Assembly: GCF_003261635.1 (NCBI RefSeq)
Contig: NZ_QFXK01000035.1
Location: 248,001 to 312,000, forward strand
Reading direction: 5' to 3'
From: Kribbella monticola
GTDB taxonomy: Bacteria; Actinomycetota; Actinomycetes; Propionibacteriales; Kribbellaceae
Length of the DNA stretch: 64,000 nucleotides
The notes below the pieces were generated by a model. That model saw only the letters and a list, made by a program, of their open reading frames with translations. It searched no databases and was not told the DNA's origin. A program made the translations under genes and the position numbers. This document shows, piece by piece, positions 32,189 through 43,226 of the stretch; positions within the stretch are counted from its first letter, which is position 1, and every line of letters starts with the position of its first letter.

Positions 32189-33595
32189 ATGACTTCGACC
32201 GCCCTCGATCCGGGGCCGGCAGCGCCGGCGGTACGGCGTTCACTGGCCACCGTGCTGGCCGTGGTGGGTATTCCGATGTTCATGGTCACGCTGGACAACC
32301 TGGTGGTGACGAACGCGCTGCCGGTGATCAAGAGCGAGCTGGGCGCCTCGCTGACGGACCTGCAGTGGTTCATCAATGCGTACACGTTGTCGTTCGCCGC
32401 GCTGCTGCTGACCGCCTCGGCGATCGGCGACCGGATCGGCCGGCGCCGGATGTTCATCTTCGGGATCGGGCTGTTCACGCTCGCCTCGGCGGCCTGCGCG
32501 ATCGCGTCCGAGCCGTGGATGCTGATCGGGGCGCGGGCGATCCAGGGGATCGGGGCGGCTGCGGTGATGCCGTTGTCACTCACGTTGCTGGCGGCCGCCG
32601 TACCGGCTCAGCAGCGCAGCGCGGCGATCGGGATCTGGGGCGGGATCTCGGGTCTCGGTGTCGCTGTCGGCCCGGTCGTCGGAGGCGCCGTGGTGGACGG
32701 GCTCAACTGGCAGTGGATCTTCTGGCTGAACGTGCCGATCGGCGTACTGGTGCTGCCGTTCGCCGCAAAGGTGCTGCAGGAATCGTTCGGGGGTAGTCGC
32801 CGGCTCGACCTGGTTGGTCTGGTGCTGTCCGCGGCGAGCGTGCTGAGCATCGTCTGGGGCGTGGTGCACGGTGCTGACGACGGCTGGACCTCCGGCCGCA
32901 TCCTGACCGCGCTGATCGGTGGGGTCGCGTTGCTCATCGCCTTCCTGGTCTGGGAAAGCCGGACGGCCACGCCGATGCTGCCGCTGCGGTTGTTCAAGTC
33001 GCGGTCCTTCAGCGTCATCAACCTGACCCTGTTCACCTTCTCTGCCGGGGTGTTCGGTTCGGTGTTCCTGCTCGCCCAGTTCTTCCAGGTCGTCCAGGGC
33101 TACACGCCGCTGCAGTCGGGGATCCGGACGCTGCCGTGGACGATGGCGCCGATGGTCGTCGCGCCGCTGGCCGGTCTGATCGTCGACCGCGTCGGTGCCC
33201 GGGTGCTGATCGCGACCGGCCAGGTGTTCCTCGCCACCGCGCTCGGCTGGATCGCCTTGATCACCAGCACCGAGGTCGGCTTCAGCTCCTTCGTCGTACC
33301 GTTCGTCCTCGCCGGTATCGGGATGGGCCTCACCTTCGCACCGGCTTCGAGCGTGGTCATGCACAGCGCCTCCGAGGCGGACCGCGGCGTTGCCTCCGGC
33401 ACCAACAACACCATCCGCGAGGTCGGCGTCGCGATGGGCGTCGCCGTACTGGCGTCGGTCTTCGCCTCCGCCGGTTCGTACGAATCACCCACCCAGTACG
33501 TCGACGGCCTCGTCCCCGCCGTCTGGGTAGGAGCCGCCATCGTCGCCGTCGGTGCGGTGGTGGCCGCAGTAGCCCTGCCAGGCCGCCGGCGCTGA
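32189..33595 (+). CDS. MFS drug-efflux transporter (DHA2/EmrB-QacA type)
   Basis: A 468-residue transporter with about 14 membrane segments. The first segment has VTLDNLVVTNALPVIKSELG, the DHA2 motif D1 form, followed by WFINAYTLSFAALLLTASAIGDRIGRRRMF (motif A) and GPVVGGAVVDGLNWQWIFWLNVPIG (motif C, antiporter signature). Proton-driven export of drugs or metabolites is the family role. GGGAG precedes the ATG. A rho-independent terminator follows at 33610. Substrate unknown. Confidence 0.9.
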   Translation: MTSTALDPGPAAPAVRRSLATVLAVVGIPMFMVTLDNLVVTNALPVIKSELGASLTDLQWFINAYTLSFAALLLTASAIGDRIGRRRMFIFGIGLFTLASAACAIASEPWMLIGARAIQGIGAAAVMPLSLTLLAAAVPAQQRSAAIGIWGGISGLGVAVGPVVGGAVVDGLNWQWIFWLNVPIGVLVLPFAAKVLQESFGGSRRLDLVGLVLSAASVLSIVWGVVHGADDGWTSGRILTALIGGVALLIAFLVWESRTATPMLPLRLFKSRSFSVINLTLFTFSAGVFGSVFLLAQFFQVVQGYTPLQSGIRTLPWTMAPMVVAPLAGLIVDRVGARVLIATGQVFLATALGWIALITSTEVGFSSFVVPFVLAGIGMGLTFAPASSVVMHSASEADRGVASGTNNTIREVGVAMGVAVLASVFASAGSYESPTQYVDGLVPAVWVGAAIVAVGAVVAAVALPGRRR

Positions 33596-33609
33596 CACTG
33601 TCCGAGGAT

Positions 33610-33659
33610 CTGACCGAGGTCGAGGCCGAGCAGGACAGCCTCGGCTTCGGTCAGGTTTT
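33610..33659 (+). terminator. Rho-independent terminator after the MFS gene
   Basis: A 17-bp stem (33610-33626 with 33638-33654, two G-T pairs, 11-base loop) starting CTGACCGAGG is followed directly by GTTTT. It is the most classical terminator in the window. Confidence 0.85.
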
Positions 33660-33687
33660 GGGGGAGGGGCCTGACTAAGGTTGGGGG

Positions 33688-34017
33688 GTGCTTGATGCGG
33701 AGGATGTGCGGCGGATCGCCTTGTCGTTTCCGCGGACGGTGGAGAAGCAGCGGTGGGGGCATCCGACCTTCGACGTCGCGGGGCGGATGTTCGTGACGGT
33801 GCCGGACGACCAGACCTCGTTCGCGGTGAAGTGCCCGCGGTTCGAGCGGGCGGAGTTGATCGCGGCGGAACCGGAGAAGTTCTGGGTGCCGCCGCACGAG
33901 GCCGGGTCGAGCTGGGTCCGGGCGCGGCTGGACGCGCTCGAGGACGAGGACGAACTGCGCGACATCCTGCTCGACTCCTGGCGCCAGGCCGCGCCGGACG
34001 GGCTGGAGCACGAATAG
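33688..34017 (+). CDS. MmcQ/YjbR-like protein
   Basis: A 109-residue protein of the YjbR fold: RRIALSFPRTVEKQRWGHPTFDVAGRMFV, then DQTSFAVKCPRFERAELIAAEPEKFWVPPHEAGSSWVRARL. The family adopts a CyaY-like fold and is presumed to bind DNA, but its role is not established. The start is a GTG. The gene follows a terminator and is separate from the DUF885 gene 38 bp downstream. Confidence 0.8.
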   Translation: MLDAEDVRRIALSFPRTVEKQRWGHPTFDVAGRMFVTVPDDQTSFAVKCPRFERAELIAAEPEKFWVPPHEAGSSWVRARLDALEDEDELRDILLDSWRQAAPDGLEHE

Positions 34018-34055
34018 GTTCGATCCGGCACTGCCGCGCGGGTAGGGTCGGCCGG

Positions 34056-35747
34056 GTGACGGATGCAACCACATCGACCAGCCCGATCGACCAGATCTCC
34101 GAGCGGTATCTGGAGGACTACGTCGAGCTCTCGCCGACCTCGGCCACGTTCATGGGGATCGAGGGCCACGACCACCGGCTGCCGGACTACTCGCCGGCCG
34201 GGTTCGAGGCGCTGATCGAGCTGAACCGGCGGGCCATCGCCGAGGCCGAGGCGGTCCAGCCCGGTACGCCGCGCGAGGAGGTCGCCAAGGACGCGTTCCT
34301 GGAGCGGCTCCGGCTCGAACTGGAGACGTACGAGGCGGGCGTACCGCAGTACGAGCTGAACGCGATCGCGTCGATCCCGGCCGAGGTGCGCCAGGTGTTC
34401 GACCTGATGCCGACGGCGACCGAGCACGACTGGGAGATCATCGCGATCCGGCTCAACCAGGTCGGTACGGCGCTGGACGGGTTCCGCGACTCCGTGAGTC
34501 AGCAGGCTGCGGCCGGCCGGGTGTCGGCCGTTCGTCAGGTGAACGATCTGGCCAACCGGATCGCCAGCTGGGCGGGTGCGGACGGTGAGGACTTCTTCGC
34601 CGGGTTCGCGGCGAAGGCACCGGACGGCTCGATCAAGGCGACCGTCGAAGCTGCCGCGGCGGCTGCGCGCAAGGCGTACGAAGGGTTCGGTGAGTGGCTG
34701 CGGACCGACCTCGCTCCGCAGGCCCCGGCGCGCGACGCCGTCGGCCGCGAGCGGTACGAGCTTGCCTCCCGCAACCATCTCGGCGCTGCCGTCGATCTGG
34801 AGGAGACCTACGCCTGGGGCTGGCAGGAGCTGGCCCGGATCGAGGGCGAGATGCAGAAGATCGCGGCCTCGCTGAACAACGGCGACCGCAGCATCGAGGC
34901 CGTCGCCGCGCTGCTCGACAACGACCCGGCCCGCAAGATCCACGGCAAGGAGGCGTTCCGCGACTGGATGCAAGGGCTTGCCGACACCGCCGTCCGGGAT
35001 CTCGCCGGGACGCACTTCGACATCCCCGACTCGATCAAGCGGATCGAGTGCATGATCGCGCCGACCTCGGACGGGTCGATCTACTACACCGCGCCGAGCG
35101 AGGACCTCACCACCCGGCCGGGCCGGATGTGGTGGGCCGTGCCCGCCGGTGTGGAGGACTTCGCCACCTGGCGCGAGGTCACCACCGTGTACCACGAGGG
35201 CGTGCCGGGGCATCACCTCCAGGTCGCGCAGACCATGCTCCGCAGCGACCAGCTGAACCGCTGGCAGCGCATCGGCTGCTGGGTCTCCGGACACGGCGAA
35301 GGCTGGGCCCTGTACGCCGAAAGGTTGATGGAGGAGCTCGGGTATCTCGAAGAGCCCGGCGCCCGGCTCGGCATGCTCGACGCGCAGGGATTCCGGGCCG
35401 CCCGGGTCATCGTCGACATCGGTATGCACCTGGAACTGGAGATCCCGCGCGACAACCCGCTCGGCTTCCGGCCGGGGGAGACCTGGAATGCCGACCTCGG
35501 TTTCGAGTTCCTGCGGGCGTACTCGCGGATGGAGACGGAGTTCCTGCGGGCGGAGCTCAACCGGTACCTCGGCTGGCCCGGCCAGGCGCCGTCGTACAAG
35601 GTCGGCGAGCGGATCTGGCTGCAGGCTCGCGACGAGGCCAAGGCGCGGGCCGGATCGTCGTTCGACCTGCGCACCTTCCACTCCGAGGCGCTGAACCTCG
35701 GCTCGATCGGGCTCGACCCGCTCCGTCGCGCACTTGCCCGGCTGTGA
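34056..35747 (+). CDS. DUF885 family metallopeptidase-like protein
   Basis: 563 residues from the GTG at 34056. The protein is mostly helical and carries the DUF885 signature VYHEGVPGHHLQ, with His380, Glu381 and His386 likely to bind zinc, and RIGCWVSGHGEGWALYAERLMEELG downstream. The family is related to gluzincin peptidases and is probably a cytoplasmic peptidase (no signal peptide is seen). The stop overlaps the next GTG (GTGA). Substrate unknown. Confidence 0.85.
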   Translation: MTDATTSTSPIDQISERYLEDYVELSPTSATFMGIEGHDHRLPDYSPAGFEALIELNRRAIAEAEAVQPGTPREEVAKDAFLERLRLELETYEAGVPQYELNAIASIPAEVRQVFDLMPTATEHDWEIIAIRLNQVGTALDGFRDSVSQQAAAGRVSAVRQVNDLANRIASWAGADGEDFFAGFAAKAPDGSIKATVEAAAAAARKAYEGFGEWLRTDLAPQAPARDAVGRERYELASRNHLGAAVDLEETYAWGWQELARIEGEMQKIAASLNNGDRSIEAVAALLDNDPARKIHGKEAFRDWMQGLADTAVRDLAGTHFDIPDSIKRIECMIAPTSDGSIYYTAPSEDLTTRPGRMWWAVPAGVEDFATWREVTTVYHEGVPGHHLQVAQTMLRSDQLNRWQRIGCWVSGHGEGWALYAERLMEELGYLEEPGARLGMLDAQGFRAARVIVDIGMHLELEIPRDNPLGFRPGETWNADLGFEFLRAYSRMETEFLRAELNRYLGWPGQAPSYKVGERIWLQARDEAKARAGSSFDLRTFHSEALNLGSIGLDPLRRALARL

Positions 35748-37000
35748 GCACGGCGGTGGATTCGGCTGTGGAAGCTGCGGAGAGTGCTGTTGCCGCGGGC
35801 AAGCAAAGGCCCCGGTTCATCCTCGCGTCGGCGTCGCCGGCGCGATTGCAGACCCTGCGCGACGCCGGCGTCGAGCCCGAGGTGATCGTCTCCGGCGTCG
35901 ACGAGGACAACGTCACGGCCGAATCGCCGGGTGAGCTGGCGCGGACCCTGGCGACGTTGAAGGCGCGCGCTGTCGTCGCCAACCTGGACGATCACGCGAC
36001 CGTGCTCGGCTGCGACTCCGTGCTCGAGATCGACGGCGTCGCCTACGGCAAACCCGGTACGGCGGAGGTCGCACGCGAGCGGCTTCGCGCGATGCGCGGG
36101 CGATCCGGAATCCTGCACACCGGGCACTGCCTGTTCGACACCACGACGCGGCACGAACTACGCGAGCTCGCCTCCACCACGGTGCATTTCGCCGATCTCA
36201 CCGACGACGAGATCGACGCGTACGTGGCGACGGGCGAACCGCTGGTGGTGGCCGGTTCGTTCACGGTCGACGGGCTCGGCGGCCCGTTCGTCACCGGCAT
36301 CGAAGGCGACTACCACAACGTCGTCGGCGTCTCTTTGCCCTTGCTGCGAAGGATGTTGGCCGAGGTCGGCATCCCCTGGCCGGCCCTGTGGCAACGCCCC
36401 GAACCGTTCGCATATGACGAGGCCGAAGCGGCCCGGTACGACGAGACGCGCGGCGGCACCGAGCGGGCTCAGGCCGCCGCTGCTGCCGTCCACTCGTTGC
36501 TCCCGGGCGGCGGCCGCGTCGTGGAACTTGCCGTCGGCACCGGAATCGTCGCCGCCGAACTGGTTGCTCTCGGCAACCTCGTACACGGTGTCGACCTGTC
36601 GCCGGCCATGCTCCGGCACGCAAAGGTTCGCCTACCTGGCCACGTCGCCGCGGCCGACGCCGCCCGGCTGCCCTTCGGCGACCGCCGTTGCGACGCGATC
36701 GTCGCCGTCTGGCTCCTCCACCTGCTGGAAGACAGCGACCCGATCCTGGCCGAGGTCGCCCGCGTACTACGGCCTGGCGGCGTCTTCGTCACCACCACGG
36801 AGAAGACGGAGTCCAGCCGCTACGCCTCCGGCCTCACCCCGGCCGACCACCGGATCCAGGACGCCCTACCCCACCTGATCGCCCGCGCCACGCAGTACGG
36901 CCTGACCCTCGACGGCGCCACCACCTTCCCCGGCCCCGCCAAGGGAACGGTGCCCCCGGCCACCTACCCGCTGGTCCGCTTCCGTCGCTCGCTCAGGTGA
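35744..37000 (+). CDS. Maf nucleotide pyrophosphatase fused to a class I methyltransferase
   Basis: 418 residues in one frame from the GTG at 35744. Residues about 22-215 are Maf: ILASASPARLQTL, LGCDSVLEI, HTGHCLFDT, GSFTVDGLGGPFVTGIEGDYHNVVGVSLPLL; Maf proteins hydrolyse non-standard nucleoside triphosphates. Residues about 230-415 are a SAM-dependent methyltransferase with motif I VVELAVGTGIVAAEL (from 259), PFGDRRCDAIVAVWLLHLL, and VARVLRPGGVFVTTT. Actinobacterial Maf is usually a single domain of about 200 residues. The human ASMTL protein is also a Maf-methyltransferase fusion. The methyl acceptor is unknown. The end overlaps a convergent gene by 8 bp. Confidence 0.88.
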   Translation: MSTAVDSAVEAAESAVAAGKQRPRFILASASPARLQTLRDAGVEPEVIVSGVDEDNVTAESPGELARTLATLKARAVVANLDDHATVLGCDSVLEIDGVAYGKPGTAEVARERLRAMRGRSGILHTGHCLFDTTTRHELRELASTTVHFADLTDDEIDAYVATGEPLVVAGSFTVDGLGGPFVTGIEGDYHNVVGVSLPLLRRMLAEVGIPWPALWQRPEPFAYDEAEAARYDETRGGTERAQAAAAAVHSLLPGGGRVVELAVGTGIVAAELVALGNLVHGVDLSPAMLRHAKVRLPGHVAAADAARLPFGDRRCDAIVAVWLLHLLEDSDPILAEVARVLRPGGVFVTTTEKTESSRYASGLTPADHRIQDALPHLIARATQYGLTLDGATTFPGPAKGTVPPATYPLVRFRRSLR

Positions 37001-37349
37001 TGCCGGCTTTGGCGTCCAGGAGTTGGAGGAGGTCGTGGGCGGCCAGTTCGACCTTCTTGTGGCGCCATTCGGAGGCTCGGTAGACCGACGCGATCAGCGC
37101 GGTGCGGTGGATGCGGCGGAAGTCGCCGAAGACGAAGGCGTAGCGGGCCTTGGTCTCGTCGTTGGCGCCGTCGGTGAGGCCGAGGTGCCAGGCGGCGTAC
37201 TCGGCCCAGGAATGCTTGTCCAGGAAGGCGTTCTGGTCGTCGGCATGCGGCTGCACCTCGCCCCAGTCGCTGTCCAGCACGTACTGCCGGGCTTCGATCA
37301 ACTTCCGGGCGTTCTCGACCGCTGCGTCGTTGACCTCGTATTTGGCCAT
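36993..37349 (-). CDS. Conserved-looking small cytoplasmic protein of unknown function
   Basis: 118 residues from the ATG at 37349. Soluble, no membrane segment, rich in aromatic and charged residues: ARQYVLDSDWGEVQPHADDQNAFLDKHSWAEYAAWHLGLTDG, then RYAFVFGDFRRIHRTALIASVYRASEWRHKKVELAAHDLLQLLDA. I cannot name the family. It starts 11 bp after accE on the same strand, so it is probably transcribed with the carboxylase genes. Codon use looks normal. Confidence 0.7.
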   Translation of the reverse strand: MAKYEVNDAAVENARKLIEARQYVLDSDWGEVQPHADDQNAFLDKHSWAEYAAWHLGLTDGANDETKARYAFVFGDFRRIHRTALIASVYRASEWRHKKVELAAHDLLQLLDAKAGIT

Positions 37350-37360
37350 GGGACCAGTGT

Positions 37361-37567
37361 TTACGGGTGAGCGCTTGCGCGCCACCTGCCGGGGCCCGGG
37401 CGCAGCGGCGAGCGCGCGTTGCGCCAGTAGGTGGCCCAGTTGCTGGCGCGGGTGGTGTCGGGGGCGGGCGCCGGTGCGGTGGCGCGGGCGGTGACGACGG
37501 CGATGAGGGCGGCCAGTTCCTCGGGAGTCGGGTCGCCCTTGACGACACGTAGTACGGGATCAGTCAT
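37361..37567 (-). CDS. accE: Acyl-CoA carboxylase epsilon subunit
   Basis: A 68-residue protein starting MTDPVLRVVKGDPTPEELAAL, the signature of actinobacterial AccE/PccE, with a Trp-containing tail (ASNWATYWRNARSPLRPGPGRW). Epsilon subunits stabilise and activate the biotin carboxylase-carboxyltransferase complex. ATG 37567 has CGGAG upstream; a GTG at 37585 overlapping the beta-subunit stop is an alternative. It directly follows the beta gene, as in other actinobacteria. Confidence 0.85.
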   Translation of the reverse strand: MTDPVLRVVKGDPTPEELAALIAVVTARATAPAPAPDTTRASNWATYWRNARSPLRPGPGRWRASAHP

Positions 37568-37581
37568 TTCGAAGGCTCCGA

Positions 37582-39147
37582 TCACAGCGGGATGTTGCCG
37601 TGCTTCTTCGGCGGGAGGGTGTCGCGCTTGGTGCGGAGCAGGCGGAGGGCGCGGACGATCTCGGAGCGGGTCTCGCTCGGTTTCACGACCGCGTCGATGT
37701 AGCCGCGCTCGGCCGCGATGTACGGGTTGGCGAGATGGTCCTCGTACTCCGTGATCAGTTGCTGCCGGCGGGTTTCGACGTCCTCAGCGGCTGCCAATTC
37801 CCGCCGGTGCAGGATGTTGACCGCGCCCTGCGCGCCCATCACCGCGATCTGGGCGGTCGGCCAGGCGAGGTTGATGTCCGCGCCGAGGTGCTTGGAGCCC
37901 ATCACGTCGTACGCGCCGCCGTACGCCTTGCGGGTGATCACGGTGATCATCGGGACGGTCGCCTCGGCGTACGCGTAGATCAGCTTGGCGCCGCGGCGGA
38001 TGATGCCGTTCCACTCCTGGTCGGTGCCGGGGAGGAAGCCCGGTACGTCGACGAAGGTCAGGATCGGCACGTTGAACGCGTCGCAGGTCCGGACGAACCG
38101 GGCCGCCTTCTCCGACGCGTCGATGTCCAGGGTGCCGGCGAACTGCATCGGCTGGTTCGCGACCACGCCGACCGGGCGGCCCTCGACCCGGCCGAAGCCG
38201 ACCAGGATGTTCGGAGCGAACAGCGCCTGGACCTCGAGGAAGTCGCCGTCGTCGACCACGGCCTCGATCACCGTGTGCATGTCGTACGGCTGGTTCGGCG
38301 AGTCCGGGATCAGCGTGTCCAGCGCCGCGTCGCTCTCGCTCACCTCGAGATCCGCGGTGAAGTCGTACGCCGGCGGGTCCTCCAGGTTGTTCTGCGGAAG
38401 GTGCGAGACCAGGGCCTTCACCCAGTCGATCGCGTCCTCCTCGTCGCTGCCGAGGTAGTGCGCGTTGCCCGACTTGGTGTTGTGCGTCCGGGCGCCGCCG
38501 AGATCTTCCTGGCTGACGTCCTCACCGGTGACGGTCTTGATCACGTCCGGGCCGGTGATGAACATGTACGACGACTCGTCGACCATCACGGTGAAGTCGG
38601 TCACGGCCGGGGAGTAGACCGCGCCACCCGCACAGGGCCCCATGATCAAGGAGATCTGCGGGATCACCCCGGAAGCACGGACGTTGCGGCGGAAGATCTC
38701 GCCGTACAGGCCGAGGCTGACCACGCCTTCCTGGATCCGGGCGCCGCCGGAGTCGTTGATGCCGATCAGCGGGCAGCCGATCTTCATCGCCAGGTCCATC
38801 ACCTTGACGATCTTCTCGCCGAACACCTCACCGAGGCTGCCGCCGAAGACCGTGAAGTCCTGCGCGAACACACACACCTGGCGGCCGTCGATGGTGCCGA
38901 AGCCGGTCACCACGCCGTCGCCGTACGGGCGGTTGGCATCCAGGCCGAAGGCGGTGGACCGGTGCCGGGCGAACTCGTCGAGTTCGGAGAAGGAGCCCTC
39001 GTCCAGCAGCAGCGCGATCCGCTCCCGGGCGGTCTTCTTGCCCCGGGCGTGCTGTTTCTCGACCGCGCGCTCCGAACCGGCGTGCACGGCCTCGTCCAGC
39101 CGGTGCTCCAGGTCCGCGAGCTTCCCGGCGGTGGTGTGGATGTTCAC
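37582..39147 (-). CDS. pccB: Propionyl-CoA carboxylase beta subunit (carboxyltransferase)
   Basis: About 521 residues. The two crotonase-like halves hold GPCAGGAVYSPAVTDFTVMV and FVDVPGFLPGTDQEWNG, then TRKAYGGAYDVMGSKHLGAD. The Asp in AYDVM corresponds to the residue that gives Streptomyces PccB its propionyl-CoA preference, so methylmalonyl-CoA synthesis is the likely role. I prefer GTG 39147, preceded by GGGAGAG; ATG 39159 is possible. It needs a biotinylated alpha subunit encoded elsewhere; the epsilon subunit is next, and the biotin ligase gene birA is 4 kb away. Confidence 0.9.
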   Translation of the reverse strand: MNIHTTAGKLADLEHRLDEAVHAGSERAVEKQHARGKKTARERIALLLDEGSFSELDEFARHRSTAFGLDANRPYGDGVVTGFGTIDGRQVCVFAQDFTVFGGSLGEVFGEKIVKVMDLAMKIGCPLIGINDSGGARIQEGVVSLGLYGEIFRRNVRASGVIPQISLIMGPCAGGAVYSPAVTDFTVMVDESSYMFITGPDVIKTVTGEDVSQEDLGGARTHNTKSGNAHYLGSDEEDAIDWVKALVSHLPQNNLEDPPAYDFTADLEVSESDAALDTLIPDSPNQPYDMHTVIEAVVDDGDFLEVQALFAPNILVGFGRVEGRPVGVVANQPMQFAGTLDIDASEKAARFVRTCDAFNVPILTFVDVPGFLPGTDQEWNGIIRRGAKLIYAYAEATVPMITVITRKAYGGAYDVMGSKHLGADINLAWPTAQIAVMGAQGAVNILHRRELAAAEDVETRRQQLITEYEDHLANPYIAAERGYIDAVVKPSETRSEIVRALRLLRTKRDTLPPKKHGNIPL

Positions 39148-39260
39148 GGTCTCTCCCATAAGCGGGCAGCCTAACTTCCCTGAGCGGGTTCGTGTGCTGT
39201 GACGTCTGCCGCAACGTTACTGCGCAGTACGGCGGAACGCGGCCCGGCGGCACGCAGGTC

Positions 39261-39731
39261 TCAGTGCGGACCGGCGGCGAAGAGTTTGGTCAGCCGGGCG
39301 GCCAGGGCCAGGTCGCCACGGACCGAGAGGCGGTGTTTGAGGACTGCGGTGACCGGGTCCTCGTTGCCGGTGACGATCCTCAGCAGCGTCGCGGGATCGG
39401 TGCGGACCGAGATCTCGGGCTGCGCCGCGCTCCCGTCGAGGACGTCGCACCGCCCGTCGTGCACGCGGATCAGGTATTCGTCGACGCCACCGCCGCAGGC
39501 ACCGGTGATCTGCCAGGCGACGACGGCCTCGAACCCGGTCGCCCGGGCGGGACGAAGGTACTCCGGCATCCGGCGAAAGATCTCGCGCAACGCGACCTCT
39601 CGCACGCCCCCGATGAGCCGATGCCGGAGCTCCCGCTCCGAAGTCCGGTCGACCAGCCGGGCCAACTCACCCGGCGCGAGAGTGGCGAGCTCACCCGCCG
39701 CCAACCACCGAGCAGTGCCACGTTCGGCCAC
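39261..39731 (-). CDS. SCP2-like domain protein
   Basis: 156 residues from the GTG at 39731, which has GGGGAGG just upstream. The second half (AVVAWQITGACGGGVDEYLIRVHDGRCDV, SVRTDPATLLRIVTGNEDPVTAVLKHRLSVRGDLALAARLTKLF) has the sterol carrier protein 2-like pattern, which binds hydrophobic ligands. The first 60 residues are a helical extension. It is divergent from a TetR regulator with a large palindrome between them, suggesting that the regulator controls it. Ligand unknown. Confidence 0.8.
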   Translation of the reverse strand: MAERGTARWLAAGELATLAPGELARLVDRTSERELRHRLIGGVREVALREIFRRMPEYLRPARATGFEAVVAWQITGACGGGVDEYLIRVHDGRCDVLDGSAAQPEISVRTDPATLLRIVTGNEDPVTAVLKHRLSVRGDLALAARLTKLFAAGPH

Positions 39732-39786
39732 CCGAACCTCCCCGGCGGTGATCGGAAAACCCGTCCCGGACCAGCCGGGCGAGTTC

Positions 39787-39821
39787 CTACCAGACCGTAG
39801 GAATTTCCTACGACCTGGTAG
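39787..39821. promoter_or_regulatory. Nested palindromic operator between the SCP2-like and tetR genes
   Basis: A 35-bp inverted repeat: outer arms CTACCAG/CTGGTAG and inner arms CGTAGGAA/TTCCTACG, with 30 of 35 positions symmetric. The end is 9 bp before the tetR start and the other end 55 bp before the SCP2-like start, so it can control both. The nested design suits two TetR dimers. Confidence 0.7.
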
Positions 39822-39830
39822 CTTTGTCAA

Positions 39831-40472
39831 GTGGTCAGCCCCGATGAACCGGTTGCGGAATCGCCGCGCCGCCGGGCCGCGCACCTCGGCCCGGAGCGCC
39901 GCCGGCCGATGATCCTGGACGCCGCGCTGGAGGTCTTCTCCGAGCGCGGCTACGCCGGTACGACGATGCAGTCGGTCGCCGACGCGGCCGGCGTGACGAA
40001 GCCGGTGGTCTACGACTCCTTCGCCAATCGCGACGAACTGCTGCTGGCCCTGCTGGCCCGCGAGGAGCAGCACCTGGTGACCTCGATCGTCGCCGCGCTG
40101 CCCGCGGACCCGGCCGTCGGTACGCCGGAGGAGCACGTGCTCGAAGGCCTGACCGCGTTCCTGCGATCGGTGGCGAAATCGCCCCAGTCGTGGCGGATCG
40201 TCTTCGGCGCGCAGTACGGTGCTGCACCGGTGGTGTCCAACCGGGTGCGGGCGGCCCGGGCGTTCCTGGTCGAGGGCCTTCGCCTCACCTTGCTGAAATC
40301 GTTGCCCGGGGTCACCGATCCGGACGCGAACCTGCCGGTGCTGGCCGAGATGCTCGCTTCGATGACCGAGAGCTGCGCCCGGATGCTCGTCGTGGACGGC
40401 ACCGACCGCACGCCCGAAGAGCTGGCCAGGACGGTCTCCCGGATCGTCGCCGGTGGCTTCGGCGGGGTCTAG
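39831..40472 (+). CDS. TetR-family regulator
   Basis: 213 residues. The HTH lies at about 27-73 (MILDAALEVFSERGYAGTTMQSVADAAGVTKPVVYDSFANRDELL), followed by a helical ligand domain. The GTG start is only 9 bp after the palindrome and has no ribosome binding site, so the message may be leaderless. It likely represses itself and the divergent SCP2-like gene. Inducer unknown, though a lipid or hydrophobic ligand would suit the neighbour. Confidence 0.88.
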   Translation: MVSPDEPVAESPRRRAAHLGPERRRPMILDAALEVFSERGYAGTTMQSVADAAGVTKPVVYDSFANRDELLLALLAREEQHLVTSIVAALPADPAVGTPEEHVLEGLTAFLRSVAKSPQSWRIVFGAQYGAAPVVSNRVRAARAFLVEGLRLTLLKSLPGVTDPDANLPVLAEMLASMTESCARMLVVDGTDRTPEELARTVSRIVAGGFGGV

Positions 40473-40487
40473 CCGGCCATCGGCCGG
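40473..40487 (+). terminator. Short GC hairpin after tetR
   Basis: CCGGCC-atc-GGCCGG begins immediately after the TetR stop codon: a perfect 6-bp stem with a 3-base loop and no T-run. Confidence 0.45.
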
Positions 40488-40586
40488 TGCGAATACTGTC
40501 GCGTCATGTGAACTCGGTGTGACGATCCGCGCCCACTGTGCGGACCAGGCGGCAAGAGACCGCCGGCCCGGATATCGTGGGCGAAC

Positions 40587-43225
<2,639 letters not shown>

Positions 43226-43226
<1 letters not shown>

